A stretch of DNA of 64,000 nucleotides from Cetobacterium sp. 2A (GTDB taxonomy: Bacteria; Fusobacteriota; Fusobacteriia; Fusobacteriales; Fusobacteriaceae): contig NZ_JACFAJ010000006.1 of assembly GCF_014250685.1 (NCBI RefSeq), positions 62,001 to 126,000 of the forward strand, given 5' to 3'. This document shows, in pieces, positions 17,391-26,368 of this stretch. Within the stretch, counting starts at the first letter, position 1. Each line of letters opens with the position of its first letter. The notes beneath the pieces are model-generated. The model was given only the letters and a program-made list of their open reading frames with translations, did no database searches and had not been told where the DNA came from. The translations under genes were made by a program, and so were the position numbers.

Positions 17391-17400
17391 GATATAATAA

Positions 17401-17439
17401 AATTGGCCACTACTATGATATACATTTAGTGGCCAATTC
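17401..17439 (-). terminator. clpB terminator
   Basis: Twelve-base arms AATTGGCCACTA and TAGTGGCCAATT enclose an AT-rich loop; a T-rich stretch follows on the minus strand. Confidence 0.75.
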
Positions 17440-17445
17440 ATACAA

Positions 17446-20013
17446 CTATTTAACTTTGAATATTATTTTTCCATCAGACATCTCTGCTACTACATGATCT
17501 CTCTCTTTTATTTCATTTTTAAGAATCATTTTTGCTATTGATGTCTCTAGTTCTCTTTGAATAAATCTTCTTAGAGGTCTTGCACCATATTGTGGGTCAT
17601 AAGCATTTATAGCTAGATATTCTACTACTGGTTCTGAGAATTCCAATGTAACATATCTTTCTTTTAATTTTTCTTGTACTCCTTTTAGAAGTTGTAAAAC
17701 AATATCTTTTATTGCATCTAAACCTAGAGATTTAAATATTATAATCTCATCTACCCTATTTATAAACTCAGGTCTAAAGTTAGCTTTTAATGTATCAAGT
17801 ACTTCAACCTTAGTCTCTTCAGATAGAGATGGATCGTCTAATATCTTTTGACTTCCAATATTTGAAGTCATTATTATTAAAGTATTTTTAAAGTTTACAA
17901 CTCTTCCTTGCCCATCTGTTAATCTTCCATCATCTAAAACTTGAAGTAAAACATTAAATACATCTGGGTGGGCCTTTTCTATTTCGTCAAATAAAACAAC
18001 AGAATATGGTTTTCTTCTAACAGCCTCTGTAAGTTGTCCTCCCTCTTCATATCCAACATATCCTGGAGGTGCACCAATCAATCTAGTTACCGAGAATTTA
18101 TCCATATACTCACTCATATCAATTCTTATAACATCATCTTCACTATCAAATAAATTATAAGCTAAAGATTTAGCAAGGTATGTTTTACCAACACCAGTAG
18201 GTCCTAAGAATATAAATGATCCTATTGGTCTATTTGGATCTTTAAGTCCAGCTCTTGCTCTTAAGATAGTATCTGCTACTGCATCTACTGCCTCTTCTTG
18301 TCCTACAACCTTTTCATTTAGATTTTTTGCTAAATTAAGAAGTTTTTCTTTTTCACTCTCAACAAGCTTATTAAGAGGTATTCCTGTCCATTTAGAAACT
18401 ATATCCGCAACCTCTTCTGTAGTTACCTCTTGTTTTATAAGAGTATTCTTCTTTTCTCCTTCTAGTCTTTCTTGCTCTGCTTCTAATTCTTTTTCTAAAG
18501 TGGCTAATTTACCATATTTTAATTCTGCTAAAGTATTTAAATCATACTTTCTTTCAGCAGCTTCCATTTCTAACTTCACTTTTTCTATTTCAGTTTTTAT
18601 CTCTTGTAGTTTAAGCATTTCTCTTTTTTCTGATTCCCACTGAGCTTTTAATACAGATTTTTTATCATTTAATTCTGATAATTCTTTTTCTAAAATATCT
18701 AATCTTTCTTTAGAAGCCATATCTGTTTCTTTTTTAAGAGCTTGTTTTTCTATTTCTAGTTGCATTGTTTTACGAGTTAATTCATCTAGCTCTTCTGGCA
18801 TAGAATCTCTCTCAGTTCTTATCATTGCAGCTGCCTCATCTATCAAATCTATTGCTTTATCTGGAAGTTGTCTGTCAGTAATATATCTATTACTTAAAAC
18901 TGCAGCTTCAACGATTGAAGCATCTGTTATTCTAATTCCATGATATAATTCAAATTTTTCTTTAAGACCTCTAAGTATAGAAATTGTATCTTCTACTGAT
19001 GGCTCATTAACCATTACAAGTTGGAATCTTCTTTCTAATGCTGGGTCTTTTTCTATATATTGTCTATACTCATCAATTGTAGTAGCTCCTATTACTCTTA
19101 TCTCTCCTCTTGCAAGCATCGGTTTTAATAAGTTTCCAGCATCCATTGCACCATCTGTTTTTCCAGCTCCAACTATTGTATGTATCTCATCTATAAATAG
19201 AATTATATCTCCTTCAGAATCTTCCACTTCTTTTAAAACAGCTTTTAATCTCTCTTCAAACTCTCCTCTAAACTTTGCTCCTGCTATTAAAGATCCCATA
19301 TCCAGAGAAAATATCTTTTTACCTTTTAGTGAATCAGGTACGTCTCCATTTAGAATTCTTTGTGCAAGTCCTTCTGCTATAGCAGTTTTACCTACACCAG
19401 GTTCTCCAATTAAAATTGGATTATTCTTTGTTCTTCTTGAGATAATTTGAATAGCTCTTCTTATTTCACTGTCTCTTCCAATTATAGGGTCAATTTTTCC
19501 CTCTCTTGCAAGTTCTACTAAGTCACGTCCATACTTTTCCAAAACCTCATATTTTAATTCTGGATTTGGTGAATCTACTATTTTATTCCCTCTCACCTCT
19601 TTTACAGCTATATCAAATTGCTTTTTATTAATTCCTATTCTTTCTAAAAAGTCTGTTTCTTCCAATATTGCCATGAAAATATGTTCAACACTTATATAAG
19701 CATCTCCCATCAGTTCCATAATTTCTTGTGCTTTTACTAAAATTCTGTTTGTTTTATTATCTAATCCAATTTCACCAAAATTTTTGGTCTCCACTTTAGG
19801 AAGTCTATCCGATAATTCCTCAAGTTTCGTTACAACAAGTTTATGGTTGATTTCCATCTTTTTCAATATCCTTGAAATTAAACCTTCAGGATTTTTTACT
19901 AAAGCTAAAGCTAATACTTCTGGCTTTATACTTTGTTGTCTGTACTTCATTGATAAACTTTGCGCTTCTGTCAAGGCTAGCATCGAATTTTCTGTAAAAT
20001 TATTTGGATTCAT
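17446..20013 (-). CDS. clpB: Chaperone ClpB (AAA+ disaggregase)
   Basis: Rescues aggregated proteins together with DnaK. The 855 residues show an N-terminal double-repeat domain (1-145). NBD1 has [15 protein letters not shown] (about 201) and [14 protein letters not shown]. The ClpB-specific coiled-coil middle domain spans about 400-520. NBD2 has [15 protein letters not shown] (about 595), [16 protein letters not shown] and the [14 protein letters not shown] sensor-2 region. ATG 20013 follows GAGGAGG. I found no CIRCE inverted repeat upstream, so heat control, if any, is by another route. Transcribed divergently from the EIIA gene. Confidence 0.97.
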   Translation of the reverse strand: MNPNNFTENSMLALTEAQSLSMKYRQQSIKPEVLALALVKNPEGLISRILKKMEINHKLVVTKLEELSDRLPKVETKNFGEIGLDNKTNRILVKAQEIMELMGDAYISVEHIFMAILEETDFLERIGINKKQFDIAVKEVRGNKIVDSPNPELKYEVLEKYGRDLVELAREGKIDPIIGRDSEIRRAIQIISRRTKNNPILIGEPGVGKTAIAEGLAQRILNGDVPDSLKGKKIFSLDMGSLIAGAKFRGEFEERLKAVLKEVEDSEGDIILFIDEIHTIVGAGKTDGAMDAGNLLKPMLARGEIRVIGATTIDEYRQYIEKDPALERRFQLVMVNEPSVEDTISILRGLKEKFELYHGIRITDASIVEAAVLSNRYITDRQLPDKAIDLIDEAAAMIRTERDSMPEELDELTRKTMQLEIEKQALKKETDMASKERLDILEKELSELNDKKSVLKAQWESEKREMLKLQEIKTEIEKVKLEMEAAERKYDLNTLAELKYGKLATLEKELEAEQERLEGEKKNTLIKQEVTTEEVADIVSKWTGIPLNKLVESEKEKLLNLAKNLNEKVVGQEEAVDAVADTILRARAGLKDPNRPIGSFIFLGPTGVGKTYLAKSLAYNLFDSEDDVIRIDMSEYMDKFSVTRLIGAPPGYVGYEEGGQLTEAVRRKPYSVVLFDEIEKAHPDVFNVLLQVLDDGRLTDGQGRVVNFKNTLIIMTSNIGSQKILDDPSLSEETKVEVLDTLKANFRPEFINRVDEIIIFKSLGLDAIKDIVLQLLKGVQEKLKERYVTLEFSEPVVEYLAINAYDPQYGARPLRRFIQRELETSIAKMILKNEIKERDHVVAEMSDGKIIFKVK

Positions 20014-20156
20014 AACATTTCCTCCTCTTTTTTGATATAAATTTACATTTATATCTTATATTTTTGAAATAAATTATTGATTTCCTTTTAGAAATATGAA
20101 ATAATATGTTGTATTTGAAAATATTTTAAAACTTGTGATTTAAGAAAGGGGTAGTT

Positions 20157-20654
20157 ATGGGTTTATTTGATTTTTTTAAAAAGAAAAAAGAAGAGGATTG
20201 GTTTGAAATATATTCCCCTCTTAACGGAAAGGTAATCCCTTTAAGTGAAATTCCTGATGAAGCTTTTGCACAAAAGATGATCGGAGACGGATGCGGGATA
20301 GACCCAACTGAGGGAGCAATTTATGCACCAGTTGATGGAGAAATAGATATTTTTGCTACTAATCACGCTGTTAGTTTTGAAACTCCAAATGGACTAGAAA
20401 TTATAGTGCATTTTGGTATTGATACTGTTAAATTAAATGGAGAAGGATTTACAAGAATTGCTACGCCTGGATCAACTGTAAAAGTTGGAGAAGAGTTAGT
20501 TAAGTATGATCTTGACTATATCAGAGCTAATGCAAAGTCTGTAAAGACGCCTATTATTATTTCTAATATGGATATAGTTGAAGCTTTAGAAGTTGTTGCA
20601 ACTGGAACAGTTAAAGCTGGGGACCTTTTAATGAAAGTTAAGATAAAAAAATAA
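20157..20654 (+). CDS. PTS glucose-type EIIA protein
   Basis: The 165-residue soluble phosphocarrier resembles EIIA-Glc/Crr. It has YSPLNGKVIPLSEIPDEAFAQKMIGDG near the N terminus, APVDGEIDIFATNHAV in the middle and the active-site region EIIVHFGIDTVKLNG (active His about residue 84). It passes phosphate from HPr to an EIIB and may also have regulatory roles. No EIIBC gene is adjacent, so it probably serves several transporters. The start is ATG 20157 after AAGGGG, and the gene stands alone before a terminator. Confidence 0.93.
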   Translation: MGLFDFFKKKKEEDWFEIYSPLNGKVIPLSEIPDEAFAQKMIGDGCGIDPTEGAIYAPVDGEIDIFATNHAVSFETPNGLEIIVHFGIDTVKLNGEGFTRIATPGSTVKVGEELVKYDLDYIRANAKSVKTPIIISNMDIVEALEVVATGTVKAGDLLMKVKIKK

Positions 20655-20657
20655 CTT

Positions 20658-20680
20658 AAAGGTACCCATGAGGTGCCTTT
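20658..20680 (+). terminator. Terminator after the EIIA gene
   Basis: AAAGGTACC pairs with GGTGCCTTT (one G-T pair) across a short loop, followed by ATTTATT. Confidence 0.65.
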
Positions 20681-20726
20681 ATTTATTAATATATTTTATT
20701 AAACACAAATATAAGGGGGATACACA

Positions 20727-21569
20727 ATGAAGGAATTAGACTTACAAAAAGTTACTAATGAAGTAGAAAGACTTTGTATCGAAGCTAACTATTTTATTGG
20801 AAAAGATGTTCTTGATAAACTTAAAGAATGTCAAAAAACAGAGACAAGCGAATTAGGAAAGGTTATTTTAGGACAAATCATTCAAAATGATGAAATTGCC
20901 GCTAATGAGTTTGTACCTATGTGCCAAGATACAGGTCTTGTAGTTGTTTTTCTTGAAATTGGAACAGAAGTAAAGATTCCTGGGGATATCTATGCTGCTG
21001 TTAATGAAGGTGTTAGAAGAGGATATGAAAAAGGTTATCTTAGAAAGTCTGTAATAAGACATCCTTTAGACAGAGTAAATACTAAAGATAACACTCCTGC
21101 TGTTATTCATACTAAATTAGTACCAGGATCAGATAAAGTTAAAATTATCGTTGCACCTAAAGGTGGAGGTTCTGAGAACATGAGTACAGTTAAAATGTTA
21201 AAACCAGCTGATGGTGTTGAAGGAGTTAAGAAATTAGTTGTTGAAACTATTAAAGCTGCAGGTGGAAACCCTTGTCCTCCTATCGTTGTTGGTGTAGGAA
21301 TCGGTGGAAGCTTTGAAAAGGCTGCTCAACTTGCAAAGGAAGCTCTTTTAAGAGAAATTGATGATCACAGTCCTGATCCAATCAATGCAAAATTAGAAGG
21401 TGAATTATTAGAACTTATAAACGCTAGTAATGTTGGACCTCAAGGTCTTGGAGGTTCAACAACTGCTCTTGCTGTTAAAGTTGAGACTCATGCTTGTCAC
21501 TTTGCTTCACTACCTGTTGCTATAAATCTTAACTGCCATGCTGCTAGACATAAGGAGGTTACATTATGA
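20727..21569 (+). CDS. Class I fumarate hydratase, alpha subunit (TtdA-like)
   Basis: The 280-residue [4Fe-4S] hydro-lyase subunit probably interconverts fumarate and malate. Visible signatures are [18 protein letters not shown] (a cluster Cys), [29 protein letters not shown] and the C-terminal [21 protein letters not shown]. In anaerobes the two domains of class I fumarase are often separate proteins, as here; tartrate dehydratase is the alternative. Its stop overlaps the beta-subunit start by 4 bases, indicating coupling. First gene of a three-gene operon with malic enzyme. Confidence 0.93.
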   Translation: MKELDLQKVTNEVERLCIEANYFIGKDVLDKLKECQKTETSELGKVILGQIIQNDEIAANEFVPMCQDTGLVVVFLEIGTEVKIPGDIYAAVNEGVRRGYEKGYLRKSVIRHPLDRVNTKDNTPAVIHTKLVPGSDKVKIIVAPKGGGSENMSTVKMLKPADGVEGVKKLVVETIKAAGGNPCPPIVVGVGIGGSFEKAAQLAKEALLREIDDHSPDPINAKLEGELLELINASNVGPQGLGGSTTALAVKVETHACHFASLPVAINLNCHAARHKEVTL

Positions 21570-22102
21570 TTAGATTAACTACACCTTTAAGAGATGAGGA
21601 TATTGCTAAATTAAAATCTGGTGATGCTGTTACTATAACAGGAACTATCTATACTGCTAGAGATGCTGCTCACGCTAGACTTGTTAAATTACTTGAAGAA
21701 GGAAAAGAACTTCCTTTTGATGTTAAAGGACAAATAATTTATTATGCTGGTCCAAGTCCAGCTAAACCTGGTCAACCAATTGGAAGTGTTGGACCAACTA
21801 CAAGTTACAGAATGGATTCATACTCTGCTGCTATCTTAGATCAAGGTCTTAAAGGAATGATTGGAAAAGGGGCTAGAGATCAAGGTGTTAAAGATTCTAT
21901 CATAAAAAATGGAGCTGTTTACTTTGCTGCTGTTGGTGGAGCTGCTGCTCTAATAGCTAAATCTGTAAAAAGTTGTGAAATCATAGCTTATGAGGATTTA
22001 GGAGCAGAAGCTATAAGAAAATTAGAAGTTGTTGATTTCCCAGCTATCGTTATAAACGATGCTGCAGGAAACGATCTTTATGAGATTGCTAGAAAGGGGT
22101 AA
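21566..22102 (+). CDS. Class I fumarate hydratase, beta subunit (TtdB-like)
   Basis: The 178-residue C-terminal-domain partner of the preceding gene. Family landmarks are LKSGDAVTITGTIYTARDAAHARL, YYAGPSPAKPGQPIGSVGPTTSYRMD, GMIGKGARDQ and the closing KLEVVDFPAIVINDAAGND. Together the two subunits form the hydratase. ATGA overlap with the alpha gene and a two-base gap to the malic enzyme gene show tight operon structure. Confidence 0.93.
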   Translation: MIRLTTPLRDEDIAKLKSGDAVTITGTIYTARDAAHARLVKLLEEGKELPFDVKGQIIYYAGPSPAKPGQPIGSVGPTTSYRMDSYSAAILDQGLKGMIGKGARDQGVKDSIIKNGAVYFAAVGGAAALIAKSVKSCEIIAYEDLGAEAIRKLEVVDFPAIVINDAAGNDLYEIARKG

Positions 22103-22104
22103 TT

Positions 22105-23283
22105 ATGTCAACTGTTTATGAAAAATCATTAGAGTTACATGAAGTACACAACGGTAAAATTGAAGTTATTTCAAAAGTTGCCGTTACAAATAGAGAAGAG
22201 TTGAGTCTTGCTTACTCTCCTGGAGTTGCCGCTCCTTGTATGGCTATAAAAGAAAACAAAGAAGATGTATATAAATATACTTCAAAAGGAAATATGGTTG
22301 CTGTAATTACTGATGGTACTGCTGTATTAGGTCTTGGAGATATCGGACCAGAAGCTGCTCTTCCAGTTATGGAAGGTAAAGCAATTCTATTTAAACAATT
22401 TGCTAATGTTGATGCATTCCCAATCTGTTTAGATACAACTGACACTGAAGAAATTATTAAAACTATAAAACTTATTGCTCCATCATTTGGTGGAATCAAT
22501 TTAGAAGATATTTCTGCACCTAGATGTATAGAAATTGAAACTAGACTAAAAGCAGAACTTGATATTCCTGTTTTCCATGATGATCAACATGGTACTGCAA
22601 TCGTTGTTGTTGCTGGACTTATAAATTCATTTAAGATAGTAGGAAAAACTTTTGAAACAGCAAAATTTGTTGTTAATGGAGCTGGAGCTGCAGGAAGTTC
22701 AATTACAAAACTTCTTCTTAAAATGGGAGCTAAAAACATTGTGGTTCACGATAGAGATGGTATCTTAAATAGAGACGATATGGCTTCTTATGACTTCTCT
22801 AAGAGTGAGCTTGCAAAACTTACAAACCCTGAAAATCTAAAAGGGGGATTAGAGGTTGCTATTAAAAATGCTGATGTATTCATCGGAGTTTCTGTTGCAA
22901 ATGTTTTAACTCAAGATATGGTTAGAACTATGAATAAAGATGCTATCATTTTTGCTATGGCTAATCCAAGTCCTGAAATTATGCCAGAAGATGCACTTGC
23001 TGCTGGAGCTAAAATAGTTGGTACAGGAAGATCAGATTATCCTAACCAAGTAAATAATGTTTTAGCGTTCCCTGGAATTTTCAGAGGAGCTTTAGATGCA
23101 AAAGCTAAAAAAATAACTGAAGAAATGAAGATTGCAGCTGCCATTGGTATTGCAAAACTTGTTTCTGATGATGAATTAAATGCAGAATTTGTAATTCCAA
23201 ATCCTTTCGATCCAAGAGTTGCAAAAGTTGTTGCTGGTGAAGTTATGAGAATAGCTGAAGAGCAAGGAATCACAAGAAAATAG
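22105..23283 (+). CDS. NAD(P)-dependent malic enzyme
   Basis: Oxidatively decarboxylates malate to pyruvate. The 392 residues are the short bacterial form (MaeB N-terminal domain without phosphotransacetylase). The N-terminal malic domain has SLAYSPGVAAPCMAI, DGTAVLGLGDIGPEAALPVMEGKA and FHDDQHGTAIVV. The nucleotide-binding domain has FVVNGAGAAGSSITKLLL and later IFAMANPSPEIMP and GRSDYPNQVNNVLAFPG. Cofactor choice cannot be read with certainty. With the fumarase genes it makes a fumarate-malate-pyruvate route, which suggests growth on dicarboxylates or amino acids. Confidence 0.95.
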   Translation: MSTVYEKSLELHEVHNGKIEVISKVAVTNREELSLAYSPGVAAPCMAIKENKEDVYKYTSKGNMVAVITDGTAVLGLGDIGPEAALPVMEGKAILFKQFANVDAFPICLDTTDTEEIIKTIKLIAPSFGGINLEDISAPRCIEIETRLKAELDIPVFHDDQHGTAIVVVAGLINSFKIVGKTFETAKFVVNGAGAAGSSITKLLLKMGAKNIVVHDRDGILNRDDMASYDFSKSELAKLTNPENLKGGLEVAIKNADVFIGVSVANVLTQDMVRTMNKDAIIFAMANPSPEIMPEDALAAGAKIVGTGRSDYPNQVNNVLAFPGIFRGALDAKAKKITEEMKIAAAIGIAKLVSDDELNAEFVIPNPFDPRVAKVVAGEVMRIAEEQGITRK

Positions 23284-23294
23284 TTAACAAAGTG

Positions 23295-23332
23295 ATAAGC
23301 TCCTAAAACATATGTTTTAGGAGCTTATTTTA
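23295..23332. repeat. 38-bp palindromic terminator, copy 1
   Basis: The 38 bases are identical to 26331-26368. The core is a 13-bp arm, AAGCTCCTAAAAC, with its exact complement around ATAT/CATATG, flanked by T's. It terminates the malic enzyme operon and the opposing HD-GYP gene. Confidence 0.9.
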
Positions 23333-23349
23333 AGATTATATACGAACAC

Positions 23350-23892
23350 TTAATATTTGTTCAACATTTGTCTAAATTTATTTTCAAACAATTCAAATAT
23401 AGATATTATATCTGGGTCAAAACAAATTCCACTCTCCTCTTTTAAAATTTTAAGAGCTTCTTCATGAGACATTTTGTTTTTATATGTCCTTTTGCTTGTC
23501 AACGCATCGTAACAATCTACAACAGATACTATTCTCGCTTCCAATGGAATATTTTTTCCTGTTAATCCTAAAGGATATCCTTTTCCATTCCATTTTTCAT
23601 GATGAAATAATATTATATTTTCTATAACTTCATTTTTATACTCTTCATTTAATACCTTTAATCCTAAGCTAGAATGCTCTTTTACCTTTTCAAACTCTTC
23701 TTTTGTTAATTGCGATGATTTATTTAAAATATCCTTATCCACTAATATTTTTCCTATATCATGGAATAGAGCACCTTTTTTTAAAAGTTTTATTTCTCTA
23801 TTATCTAAATACAATAAATTTCCCATAATTTCAGCATATTCAGCTACTCTTATCATATGATTCTTTAAGTCCAGCTCTTGAACTCTCTCCAA
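23350..23892 (-). CDS. HD-GYP domain protein (probable cyclic-di-GMP phosphodiesterase)
   Basis: About 180 residues make a stand-alone HD-GYP domain. The motifs are LFHDIGKI (about 41-48), HSSLG, LFHHEKWNGKGYPLGLTG (HHE...GKGYP, the GYP signature) and ARIVSVVDCYDALTSKRTYK. Members cleave cyclic-di-GMP or related cyclic dinucleotides. No sensory or receiver domain is visible upstream. Start codons are poor: the best is a TTG at 23892 preceded by AAGGA, and the frame stays open a little further without ATG. The gene may have lost an N-terminal domain. It opposes the malic enzyme operon. Confidence 0.82.
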   Translation of the reverse strand: MERVQELDLKNHMIRVAEYAEIMGNLLYLDNREIKLLKKGALFHDIGKILVDKDILNKSSQLTKEEFEKVKEHSSLGLKVLNEEYKNEVIENIILFHHEKWNGKGYPLGLTGKNIPLEARIVSVVDCYDALTSKRTYKNKMSHEEALKILKEESGICFDPDIISIFELFENKFRQMLNKY

Positions 23893-24093
23893 ATTTAAAT
23901 CCTTAATTTTTCTATCTCCTCTTTCCTTAAATTATTGTTTTTAAAATATACCATTTCGATATATTTTTCTCTATACATAATTTTTATTTGTTTTTATTTA
24001 TTTTTTTATACCTAGAAAATTTAAAAAAAAAAGAATATAGATATATACACTGTACAACTATAGGAACAGAATATTAAGGAGGTATAATACATA

Positions 24094-24451
24094 GTGCATT
24101 TGAATAAAAATGATATTGATATTTTAAAAACTTTTCTAGAACAAAAAATTCTCACTTCTGAAGAAATTTCAACTTTTCTTAATCTTACTTCTTCTCAGGT
24201 TAAGAATGGATTACAAAAAATTGATCTTTTTTTACTTACTAATAATTTAGGATTTACTAGTAAACACAAAGCTTCTCTTTCTCTAACAATAACTTCTAAA
24301 GAATTTAATCCTGAATTAATTTTTGCTACCTTTAACTTATCAGCAAAATGTAGACAAACTTATATTCTTTTGACTTTAATGGTTGAAAAAAAAATTGATT
24401 CAACAAATTTAATCAATTCGCTAAACATAACAAAACTAACGTTAAGTGCAG
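24094..24451 (+). CDS. Split HTH/PRD-like transcription regulator, exon 1
   Basis: Exon 1 starts at GTG 24094 (AGGAGG about 12 bases upstream) and encodes about 119 residues. It begins with an HTH-like region (LKTFLEQKILTSEEISTFLNLTSSQVKNGLQKIDLFLL). It continues into a second HTH-like stretch, QTYILLTLMVEKKIDSTNLINSLNITKLTLSA, cut by the intron after the first base of a codon. Joined to exon 2 (25167-26323) it gives 1515 bases, exactly 505 codons including stop. The joined sequence LTLSA-DLKII aligns without gaps to KTLQNDLIECR of the regulator at 43902-45350. Unspliced, the frame ends at 24495 as a 133-residue product. Confidence 0.75.
24437..24451 (+). promoter_or_regulatory. Intron-binding sites IBS2 and IBS1 in exon 1
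   Basis: TAACGTTAA (24437-24445) is fully complementary to TTAACGTTA at 24771-24779 in the intron (EBS2). GTGCAG (24446-24451), which abuts the 5' splice site, pairs with CTGCGC at 24835-24840 (EBS1) with one G-U pair. Confidence 0.8.
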
Positions 24452-25166
24452 GTGTGACACGTTTTATAGTGAAAAGCTATAACATGCTAAATTGATTTTA
24501 AAAATTAATCAAAGTAGTAGAGAACTATATTTTCGAAAAGTAGAATGATGGAATAATTCCCAGAAATGCTTTCCTTAATACTCCGATATGCGATTAAATT
24601 TAACTAAATTTAATGGTGTAAAGCTCGGTGAAGTCGGTTGAGAATTATCCCTAAACATCTAATGGTGAGGAAATGCGAATCAGAAATGATCGAGATGATG
24701 ATAGACCGGAGGTCAAATTTATATGGTGAGATGCTTTTAGCTGGCGAAGTTACGAATTAAAAAGTCTAGATTAACGTTAAAATAGAAATGTTTTACTTAA
24801 CTTTTAGTTAAGGTGAATGGAGATGAGTAAAAATCTGCGCTATGAAAATCTCTGTATTGCTATAGCAATATAAAGTTCACAGGCTTATAGTAACCACCTA
24901 AGTAAATTTTATGATAGAAAATATGGAACGTGGAAAGTAGAATACAATATTTATATTGGTGAATATAAATTAATTTTTTAATGAAATTTCTTTAATTCTA
25001 TGAGAGCGAGGTCATAGTACCAATGAACCTATGATAATAAGTGGGGGAGGAATGGGCCTTAGTCAACTTCTTATGTTGATGGAACGCCGTATGCGGTGAA
25101 AGTCGCACGTACGGTGTGGAGTGGGGGAAAATCTAAAGATTACTTCAAATGATTACCTATCACTAT
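24452..25166 (+). ncRNA. ORF-less group II intron inside a regulator gene
   Basis: The 715-nt element starts GTGTGAC (consensus GUGYG) and ends CACTAT. EBS2 (24771-24779) and EBS1 (24835-24840) match exon 1, and the T before EBS1 can pair with the first exon-2 base A (a delta-delta' type contact). Domain IV is only a small hairpin (TCAAC/GTTGA near 25064-25080), so no intron-encoded reverse transcriptase is present. Domain V is clear: CGCCGTATGCGG, loop TGAAAGT, CGCACGTACGGTG, with a CGC catalytic triad in place of the common AGC. Domain VI has arms AGTGGGGG and CCTATCACT with a bulged A at 25159, seven bases from the 3' end. Splicing would need a maturase supplied in trans. Confidence 0.88.
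25060..25166 (+). other. Group II intron domains V and VI
   Basis: Domain V occupies about 25083-25116 (triad CGC pairing with GTG, tetraloop-type GAAA, two-base bulge CG of ACG). Domain VI runs from about 25119 to 25164, with helix AATC/GATT above the bulged branch-point A at 25159. These two domains alone are diagnostic of a group II intron. Confidence 0.88.
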
Positions 25167-26323
25167 ATCTTAAAATAATTACAGCATTACTTTCAAAATA
25201 TGATTTATCTTTGTCAAAAGTTAAATGGAAGGGCACATTTTTAGTTGGAGCTAATGAAGATATTCGAAAATTCTTTGTCCAGCTACTACTTAAAATAATA
25301 ACTGAATCTGAAATTAATATTTTAAAATCAAAAATTTTTCTAAATCCTATCCTAAAAATATATTTAGATAATTTGATTTCTGAAAAACTTAAAAATGAGT
25401 TATTTTTATTAACAAAAAAATTAACAAAGTCACTTAATTTAGAATTGGATTTTTATGGATTTAAAGCTATTGAAGCAACACTTATATACTTATACATCGA
25501 AAATAAAAATATAAATATCCAATGTTTTATTGCTAAATTTTCTTTTAAAACAAAAGAATTATATACACATTATTATAATGAAGTTTATAATACAAGTATT
25601 TTGAAAAATCATCAAATATTAAAAGATAATCTTCCTTATATTATTTTTACAATTCTAACTTTATATGGAGAATTTTATCCTAAGAAAAATTCTTTATACG
25701 GCCAAATAGTGTCTGAGCTAGACCTTTATTTTGATACAGAGTTTTCTCCTGTGGATAAACATCTTTTCATAAGTATTCTTGAATGTTCAAATTTCAAAAA
25801 AAATTTTGAACTTTATAATTTTAGTAATTACACTACGTCTGGTAATGATTTTAATATTCCAATAAATATTGTTTCTTTTTTTAAAAGCTTTTTATTGAAA
25901 TATAATCTAAATTTTTTAGAAGATGATTACTTTAAAATTTCACTGTTTTTTTACCATCAAATTTTACAAAAGAAAATTCGATTATTGAAAAAACATATTT
26001 TAGCAATTGATTTCTCTCTTAATAACTGGATAGGTAAAAATTTGAAATTATCTTTTGAACGTATTTTAAAAAAATCAACTATTGAAATATTTAATGAAAG
26101 TTCAGAAAATATACCTATTCATACTATAAATAATGCAGATTATATTTTATTTACTTCACAAATTGATTTTATATATTTTAAAAATCGATTTCCTGAACAA
26201 TCTAATAAATTTACACTTATTGAATACCATAATTTTTTTCAAATAGAAAATATCATTTTTTATTTAATTTTCAATAATAAAATATTATCATATGAAAAAA
26301 ATTATTTAGACAATAGTCTCTAA
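25167..26323 (+). CDS. Split HTH/PRD-like transcription regulator, exon 2
   Basis: Exon 2 begins with the last two bases of an Asp codon (g|at) followed by LKIITALLSKYDLSLSKVKWKGTFLVGANEDIRK. It encodes about 385 residues. A helical PRD/Mga-like middle includes HYYNEVYNTS and HLFISILECSNFKKN. The C-terminal EIIB-like fold starts AIDFSLNNWIGKNLKLSFERILKKSTIEIF and matches VVDSSVNFWLGELVIKTLSKGY in the 43902 regulator. The EIIB active-site cysteine is absent. An apparent GTG start at 25121 lies inside intron domain VI and is not credible. The target genes are unknown. The gene ends 8 bases before the second 38-bp terminator copy. Confidence 0.75.
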
Positions 26324-26330
26324 TTTCAAA

Positions 26331-26368
26331 ATAAGCTCCTAAAACATATGTTTTAGGAGCTTATTTTA
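26331..26368. repeat. 38-bp palindromic terminator, copy 2
   Basis: Identical to 23295-23332 over all 38 bases. It serves exon 2 of the regulator (+) and the convergent corA gene (-), whose stop codon lies at its edge. Confidence 0.9.

Noticed and set aside
20014-20156. CIRCE or other heat-shock operator upstream of clpB
   Set aside because: No TTAGCACTC-N9-GAGTGCTAA-like inverted repeat could be found.
24480-25120. Coding sequence in the gap between the two regulator pieces
   Set aside because: All frames are short and broken; the sequence is explained by group II intron RNA domains, and no reverse transcriptase is present.
25121-25166. GTG 25121 as start of an independent regulator gene
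   Set aside because: It lies in intron domain VI; the exon-2 sequence aligns with the paralogue only from the splice site, and splicing restores a single frame.
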